64,000 bases of DNA from JAZOTM01 sp045657625 (GTDB taxonomy: Bacteria > Bacillota > Clostridia > Lachnospirales > Lachnospiraceae). Every line of letters begins with the position of its first letter. Position 1 is the stretch's first letter. Below, in pieces: positions 59,608 through 64,000 of the stretch. The stretch lies in NCBI GenBank assembly GCA_045657625.1, contig JAZOTM010000014.1:1-64000 (forward strand), written 5' to 3'. Made by a program: the position numbers and the translations under genes. The notes under the pieces are model-generated. The model saw nothing but the letters and a program-made list of their open reading frames with translations, was not told the origin of the DNA and did no database searches.

Positions 59608-59649
59608 CAGACCTTTTGCAGGAATACTTGCGAAAGGTCTGTTTTTTTG
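59608..59649 (+). terminator. Intrinsic terminator after ileS
   Basis: CAGACCTTT (59608-59616) with AAAGGTCTG (59633-59641), then seven T. A smaller GCTCT/AGAGC hairpin lies at 59584-59595. Confidence 0.8.
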
Positions 59650-59736
59650 GGAAAAATGGATTTCGTGACCTATGCATAGAAAAATGTGCAAAAATTCGTG
59701 AAAACGCCGAAAAATCAAGCCCTTTACCGTTAAAGG

Positions 59737-59765
59737 TTGCCATGAAAAGTCAAGTGGGCTATAAT
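59737..59765 (+). promoter_or_regulatory. Promoter of second glycogen phosphorylase
   Basis: TTGCCA (59737-59742), 17-bp spacer, TATAAT (59760-59765). The inverted repeat CCTTTA-CCGT-TAAAGG (59721-59736) directly abuts the -35 and may bind a regulator. Confidence 0.7.
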
Positions 59766-59791
59766 GAAAATTAGGTATTGAGGAGGTCACA

Positions 59792-62251
59792 ATGAAGAAT
59801 AATATGTTTGATAAGAAAGAACTGAAAAAAAGTATTGAAGAAAATGTAAAGCTTCTATATCGTAAAACGGTAGAAGAAGCAGATACACAGGAAATTTTTC
59901 AAGCTCTATCCTATGCAGTGAAGGACGTTATCATTGATAATTGGATGGACACACAGAAGGTCATCAACGAGCAGCAACCGAAAACGGTTTACTACATGTC
60001 CATGGAATTCTTAATGGGACGTGCACTGGGAAACAATTTGATTAATTTGACCGTTTACAAAGATGTAAAAGAAACCTTGGAGGAAATGGGCATTGATTTG
60101 AACACCATTGAGGACGAAGAGCCGGATCCGGCCCTTGGAAATGGTGGTCTTGGACGCTTGGCAGCTTGTTTCCTGGAATCTTTATCTACGTTGGGTTATC
60201 CGGCATATGGCTGCGGTATTCGTTACCATTATGGTATGTTTAAGCAGCAGATTGTGGATGGCTACCAGGTAGAAGTACCGGACAACTGGTTAAAGGATGG
60301 TTATCCTTTTGAGTTAAAACGTCCGGAATATAAATACGAAGTAAAATTTGGTGGCTTTGTTCGTGCAGAAGTCGATGACGAAGGAAAGACCACTTTTGTG
60401 CAGGACGGCTATCGTTCTGTCGTAGCAGTGCCCTATGATATGCCAATCGTGGGCTACAACAACAACGTGGTAAATACCTTGATGATTTGGGACGTGGAAC
60501 CGGTGAATTCCTTCCAGTTGGATTCCTTTGACAAGGGAGATTATCACAAGGCCGTTGAGCAGGAAAACTTAGCCAACAACCTGGTAAATGTATTGTATCC
60601 GAACGACAATCACGTAGCAGGTAAGGAACTTCGTTTGAAACAGCAGTATTTCTTTGTTTCTGCCAGCGTACAGCGTGCCATTGCGAAGTTTAAAAAGAAT
60701 CATGATGACATTCATGATTTGCCAAAATATGTGGCATTCCAGTTGAATGATACACATCCAACCGTTGCCGTTGCAGAATTAATGCGTATTTTGCTGGATG
60801 AAGAACATTTGCCATGGGAAGAAGCATGGAAGATTACCAATGGTGTATGTGCATACACCAACCACACCATTATGTCCGAAGCGTTGGAAAAATGGCCAAT
60901 TGAGATTTTCTCACGGTTATTACCACGTATTTATCAGATTGTGGAAGAAATCAACCGTCGTTTCTGCTTGGAAATTCAGACGAAGTTCCCGACAGAGCAG
61001 GATGAGCTGATTCGTAAAATGGCGATTATTTATGATGGCCAGATTAAGATGGCACATCTTGCTATTGCAGCAGGACACTCTGTAAATGGTGTAGCTCGCT
61101 TGCATACAGAGATTTTAAAGAACCAAGAATTGCATGAGTTTTACCAGATGTTCCCGGACAAATTCAACAACAAGACCAATGGTATTACCCAGAGACGTTT
61201 CTTGCTTCATGGAAATCCATTGTTGGCAGATTTTGTTACGGAGCGCATTGGTGCAGATTGGATTACCAATTTGTCACATATGGAAAAATTGGAAATGTAT
61301 GCTACTGACAAGAAAGCACAGCATGAATTCCGCAACATCAAATATCAAAATAAAGTACGTTTGGCAAAATACATCGAGGAACACAATGGCATTGAGGTAG
61401 ATCCAAGATCCTTGTTTGATGTACAGGTAAAACGTTTGCATGAGTACAAGAGACAGCTTTTGAATATTTTGCATGTTATTTACCTTTACAATTACGTAAA
61501 AGAACATCCATCAGAGAAGTTTATTCCACGTACCTTTATTTTTGGAGCAAAGGCTGCAGCCGGTTACGAAAATGCGAAATTAATCATCAAGTTGATTAAC
61601 TCCGTAGCAGATGTGGTAAACAACGATAAAGCCATTGAAAATAAAATCAAAGTGGTATTTATTGAGGATTACAAGGTAAGCAACGCAGAATGGATTTTTG
61701 CGGCAGCTGACGTGAGTGAACAGATTTCCACAGCAAGTAAGGAAGCATCCGGTACCGGTAACATGAAATTCATGTTGAATGGTGCAGTTACCCTTGGCAC
61801 CATGGACGGTGCAAACGTGGAAATGTACGAAGAAGTAGGCGAAGATAACATGTTTATCTTTGGTATGAGTTCCGACGAAGTCATTGCCCATGAAAAGAAC
61901 CATGATTATGATCCTATGCAGTTGTTTAACCACAACCAAGACATTCGTAAAGTATTAACCCAGTTGATCAACGGCACTTTCTATCCGAAGAACCCGGATT
62001 TGTTCCGTCCGTTGTACAACTCTTTATTGAACACTTACTCTACGGATGTGGCAGATCGTTACTTTATCTTGGCAGACTTTGATTCCTATGTGGAAGCACA
62101 GAAACGTATTTCTGAAAGCTACGCTAATGAAGAAGAATGGACAAAGAAAGCAATCTTAAATGTTGCAAAAGTTGGTAAATTCTCTTCTGACCGTACCATC
62201 CAGGAATACGTAGACGATATTTGGCACTTGGATAAGATTCAGGTGAAGTAA
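59792..62251 (+). CDS. glgP: Glycogen/alpha-glucan phosphorylase, second copy
   Basis: An 819-residue GT35 phosphorylase of the usual length. LGNGGLGRLAACFLESLSTLGYPAYGCGIRYHYGMF, QLNDTHPTVAVAELMRIL, CAYTNHTIMSEALEKWPIE, NNKTNGITQRRF and the PLP site SGTGNMKFMLNG with Lys near 659 are complete. This copy is closer to Escherichia coli GlgP than the first copy at 28589. Promoter and terminator are its own. SD GAGGAGG seven bases before ATG. Two copies may serve different glucan lengths or growth phases; no evidence here. Confidence 0.95.
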   Translation: MKNNMFDKKELKKSIEENVKLLYRKTVEEADTQEIFQALSYAVKDVIIDNWMDTQKVINEQQPKTVYYMSMEFLMGRALGNNLINLTVYKDVKETLEEMGIDLNTIEDEEPDPALGNGGLGRLAACFLESLSTLGYPAYGCGIRYHYGMFKQQIVDGYQVEVPDNWLKDGYPFELKRPEYKYEVKFGGFVRAEVDDEGKTTFVQDGYRSVVAVPYDMPIVGYNNNVVNTLMIWDVEPVNSFQLDSFDKGDYHKAVEQENLANNLVNVLYPNDNHVAGKELRLKQQYFFVSASVQRAIAKFKKNHDDIHDLPKYVAFQLNDTHPTVAVAELMRILLDEEHLPWEEAWKITNGVCAYTNHTIMSEALEKWPIEIFSRLLPRIYQIVEEINRRFCLEIQTKFPTEQDELIRKMAIIYDGQIKMAHLAIAAGHSVNGVARLHTEILKNQELHEFYQMFPDKFNNKTNGITQRRFLLHGNPLLADFVTERIGADWITNLSHMEKLEMYATDKKAQHEFRNIKYQNKVRLAKYIEEHNGIEVDPRSLFDVQVKRLHEYKRQLLNILHVIYLYNYVKEHPSEKFIPRTFIFGAKAAAGYENAKLIIKLINSVADVVNNDKAIENKIKVVFIEDYKVSNAEWIFAAADVSEQISTASKEASGTGNMKFMLNGAVTLGTMDGANVEMYEEVGEDNMFIFGMSSDEVIAHEKNHDYDPMQLFNHNQDIRKVLTQLINGTFYPKNPDLFRPLYNSLLNTYSTDVADRYFILADFDSYVEAQKRISESYANEEEWTKKAILNVAKVGKFSSDRTIQEYVDDIWHLDKIQVK

Positions 62252-62278
62252 GAGATAGACTAGAAACAGAAAACGAGC

Positions 62279-62316
62279 AACGGGGCCGCAAGACGATATT
62301 GCGACCCCGTTTTTAT
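62279..62316 (+). terminator. Intrinsic terminator after second glgP
   Basis: AACGGGG-CCGCAA (62279-62291) with TTGCGA-CCCCGTT (62299-62311), then T-run. Confidence 0.85.
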
Positions 62317-62349
62317 ATGATAAATACTGAAAAGTATAATCATACGACG

Positions 62350-62928
62350 TTATTCTGTTTTCCAACTATTGAAGCCTTCGATGACTGCGTCATAGGTGTC
62401 GGAGCAGATGCTTGGAAGATCTTTGCCCCAGGTCTTGGTGGCTTCTTCGAAGCCTTTCTTGAAAGCTTCTAAGAGTTCATCGGCTTTGGAACTATCGCCG
62501 CCGGCAAGGGCTTTTGCAAAGTCCACGATACGAGCGGAGGTCTGTTTTACACCCCAGTAGCCGTCTTCGGAGATGGCTTCTTGTGCAGCTGCCTTTGTCT
62601 CAGCGTCTACGGTATAATCGCCGCTTGCTAAGAATTTCCATACGTCATCGCTGGTTGCGAGGGTATTTCCCTGACCTGCAATGGTATTACGCACCATATC
62701 CATAAGGCTGTTTAATCTTGCTTCGCTGTCGGCTTTCATCTGCGCAACAATTGCTGCATGATCTATCTTATAGGTGCCTGCTGATGTATTTGTGTTGGTG
62801 GATTTTTCGTAGACAGCAGCGGTATTACTGAAGGTAGAGGATGCAGTTTCCGTCTTTGCTGTTTTATTTGATGTTTGCGTAGTCTGTTGATAATTTGCGG
62901 TTACGCTTGAAATAGAATTAATATCCAT
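62350..62928 (-). CDS. Uncharacterised protein with Ser/Thr-rich N-terminus
   Basis: A 192-residue protein I cannot assign to a named family, although it resembles short clostridial proteins found in motile species. Residues 1-50 are Ser/Thr/Asn/Gln-rich and probably disordered. Residues 55-192 are alpha-helical with conserved-looking blocks HAAIVAQMKADSEARL, AGQGNTLATSDDVWKFLASGDYTVD, EDGYWGVKQTSARIVDFAKALAGGD and DTYDAVIEGFNSW. No signal peptide or membrane helix. AAGGAGGGTAACAT precedes its ATG on the - strand. A sigma-28-type promoter candidate lies about 80 bp upstream, suggesting a link to motility or late flagellar expression. Confidence 0.72.
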   Translation of the reverse strand: MDINSISSVTANYQQTTQTSNKTAKTETASSTFSNTAAVYEKSTNTNTSAGTYKIDHAAIVAQMKADSEARLNSLMDMVRNTIAGQGNTLATSDDVWKFLASGDYTVDAETKAAAQEAISEDGYWGVKQTSARIVDFAKALAGGDSSKADELLEAFKKGFEEATKTWGKDLPSICSDTYDAVIEGFNSWKTE

Positions 62929-63008
62929 ATGTTACCCTCCTTGGTTCATTGTTTGAGACACATGTTAAATCCATTTATGCATGTGTATACCATACTTATC
63001 TGATAACT

Positions 63009-63035
63009 ATATCGGATGATGAGAAAAAATAGTTA
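63009..63035 (-). promoter_or_regulatory. Candidate sigma-28 (SigD/FliA) promoter
   Basis: Read on the - strand: TAAC (63035-63032), 15-bp spacer, TCCGATAT (63016-63009). The Bacillus SigD consensus is TAAA-N15-GCCGATAT, so ten of twelve positions agree. Confidence 0.5.
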
Positions 63036-63044
63036 ACAGGTAGA

Positions 63045-63072
63045 TTGAAAAAAAATATAGATATGTTACAAT
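63045..63072 (+). promoter_or_regulatory. Candidate promoter of ispE
   Basis: TTGAAA (63045-63050), 16-bp spacer, TACAAT (63067-63072). Confidence 0.5.
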
Positions 63073-63101
63073 GCATATTGTATACAAGAAAAGGAGTTTC
63101 T

Positions 63102-63974
63102 ATGGATACTTTAACTTTGAAAGCAATGGCCAAGATTAATCTTGGCCTTGATGTAGTTGGAAAAAAAGAAAACGGATACCACGAAGTGCGGATGATTATG
63201 CAGACCATACGTTTATTTGACAAAATCCGTATCAAAAGAAAAAAAGAACAGGGGATTACCCTGAGCTGCAATTTGAAGTATTTGCCGGTAAATGAAAACA
63301 ATCTGGCCTATAAAGCAGCGAAGCTTTTGATGGATGAGTTTCAAGTGCAGGAAGGCGTGGACATTCAGATTGAAAAGCATATACCGGTGGCAGCTGGAAT
63401 GGCCGGAGGAAGTACGGATGCAGCAGCAGTGTTGGTTGGTGTAAACCAAATGTTTGAACTTGGTCTATCCAAGCAGGACTTGATGGAACGCGGCGTAAAA
63501 CTAGGTGCAGATGTTCCTTATTGCATTATGCGTGGCACTGCTTTGGCAGAAGGCATAGGAGAAGAACTCAGTGAATTGCCGGATATGATGAAGTGTTATG
63601 TGTTGATTGCAAAACCGAAGATTTCCGTATCCACGAAGTGGGTTTATGAAAATCTGAAGTTGGATCAGGTGGAACATCCGGATATTGACGCATTGATTGC
63701 GGATTTGGAGAACCGAGATTTAGAAAGCTTGGCATCTCACATGGGAAATGTTTTGGAATCTGTGACGATTCTGGCACATCCTGTAATTGAAGAAATAAAG
63801 GACATTATGAAGGAGCAGGGAGCTTTAAATGCAATGATGAGCGGAAGCGGTCCTACTGTTTTTGGCTTATACAAAGACAAGGAAGTGGCAAAAGAAGCCA
63901 TGAAAGTTTTGCGAAAGAAACGTCTTGCAAACAGAGTCTGTCTTGCGGAAATTTTTCATAATACAAAAAGGTAG
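63102..63974 (+). CDS. ispE: 4-diphosphocytidyl-2-C-methyl-D-erythritol kinase IspE
   Basis: A 290-residue GHMP kinase of the MEP isoprenoid pathway, phosphorylating CDP-ME. N-terminal KAMAKINLGLDVVGKKENGYHEV with the conserved Lys/Asn, the ATP-binding IPVAAGMAGGSTDAAAVL near residue 95, GADVPYCIMRGTALAEGIGEEL and the C-terminal MMSGSGPTVFGLY are diagnostic. ATG at 63102 has AAGGAG six bases upstream; an upstream in-frame ATG overlaps the promoter. Length normal. A GTAGGAGGT SD follows, leading to the next gene. Confidence 0.96.
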   Translation: MDTLTLKAMAKINLGLDVVGKKENGYHEVRMIMQTIRLFDKIRIKRKKEQGITLSCNLKYLPVNENNLAYKAAKLLMDEFQVQEGVDIQIEKHIPVAAGMAGGSTDAAAVLVGVNQMFELGLSKQDLMERGVKLGADVPYCIMRGTALAEGIGEELSELPDMMKCYVLIAKPKISVSTKWVYENLKLDQVEHPDIDALIADLENRDLESLASHMGNVLESVTILAHPVIEEIKDIMKEQGALNAMMSGSGPTVFGLYKDKEVAKEAMKVLRKKRLANRVCLAEIFHNTKR

Positions 63975-63985
63975 GAGGTACTGAA

Positions 63986-64000
63986 ATGATGGATGATTTA
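63986..64000 (+). CDS. Start of next gene, cut by window end
   Basis: ATG at 63986 follows TAGGAGG by seven bases and reads MMDDL before the window ends. Close coupling to ispE is seen. Nothing more can be said about the product. Confidence 0.5.

Noticed and set aside
1..64000. CRISPR array, prophage, insertion sequence, toxin-antitoxin pair
   Set aside because: No regularly spaced direct repeats, transposase, integrase, phage structural or toxin-like genes were seen in the window.

Overview
The window looks like a chromosomal segment of a low-GC, anaerobic Firmicute of class Clostridia, most likely a Lachnospiraceae-type gut bacterium. The grounds are AT-rich codon use, strong AGGAGG-type Shine-Dalgarno (SD) sequences, a CIRCE heat-shock operator, a NiaR-type NAD regulator, a PyrK/PyrD (class 1B) dihydroorotate dehydrogenase, crotonase, two glycogen phosphorylases and several clostridial families of unknown function. 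This assignment is inference. No phage, insertion sequence, CRISPR array, rRNA or tRNA gene was seen. About 53 genes are recognised, mostly on the + strand; nadA, the AraC-type regulator, proC and one orphan gene are on the - strand.

Layout. 1-8019: structured leader, TraX-like membrane protein, coiled-coil tail-anchored protein, CBS/DRTGG pyrophosphatase, flavin reductase-like protein and a heterodimeric ABC exporter. 8020-9028: palindrome-rich intergenic island without a convincing gene. 9029-15082: YfbR-like nucleotidase, ClpB under CIRCE control, RarA and an aminotransferase. 15299-18990: three-gene cell-surface cluster (VTC-type polyphosphate polymerase, DUF4956 membrane protein, large Ser/Thr/Asp-rich beta-helix protein). 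19071-22983: NAD module, nadA divergent from nadB-nadC-niaR. 23107-25950: overlapping trio of esterase, condensation-like acyltransferase and zinc-ribbon membrane protein. 25951-26623: intergenic region holding a DNA cloverleaf. 26624-30898: LysR regulator, convergent AraC regulator, first glycogen phosphorylase.

30943-40791 reads as one long transcription unit: TPR lipoprotein, hflX, pyrC-F-K-D-E, a VanZ-like protein, a small membrane protein and an M29-type peptidase with a large N-terminal extension. Then follow purE-M-N-D, thyA-folA-ilvB-ilvN, proC (-), crotonase, mutY, a glycosyltransferase with a MATE transporter, pncB, a DUF4190 protein, ileS, the second glycogen phosphorylase, an orphan - strand gene with a sigma-28-like promoter, ispE and the first codons of another gene.

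The genes join pyrimidine, purine, thymidylate/folate, NAD and branched-chain amino acid synthesis with glycogen use. The least explained parts are the VTC/DUF4956/surface-protein cluster, the esterase/acyltransferase/zinc-ribbon trio, the cloverleaf at 26444-26570, the Cys-rich insertion in IlvB, the altered active-site motif of ThyA, and the hairpins between SD and start codon in nadC and pncB.
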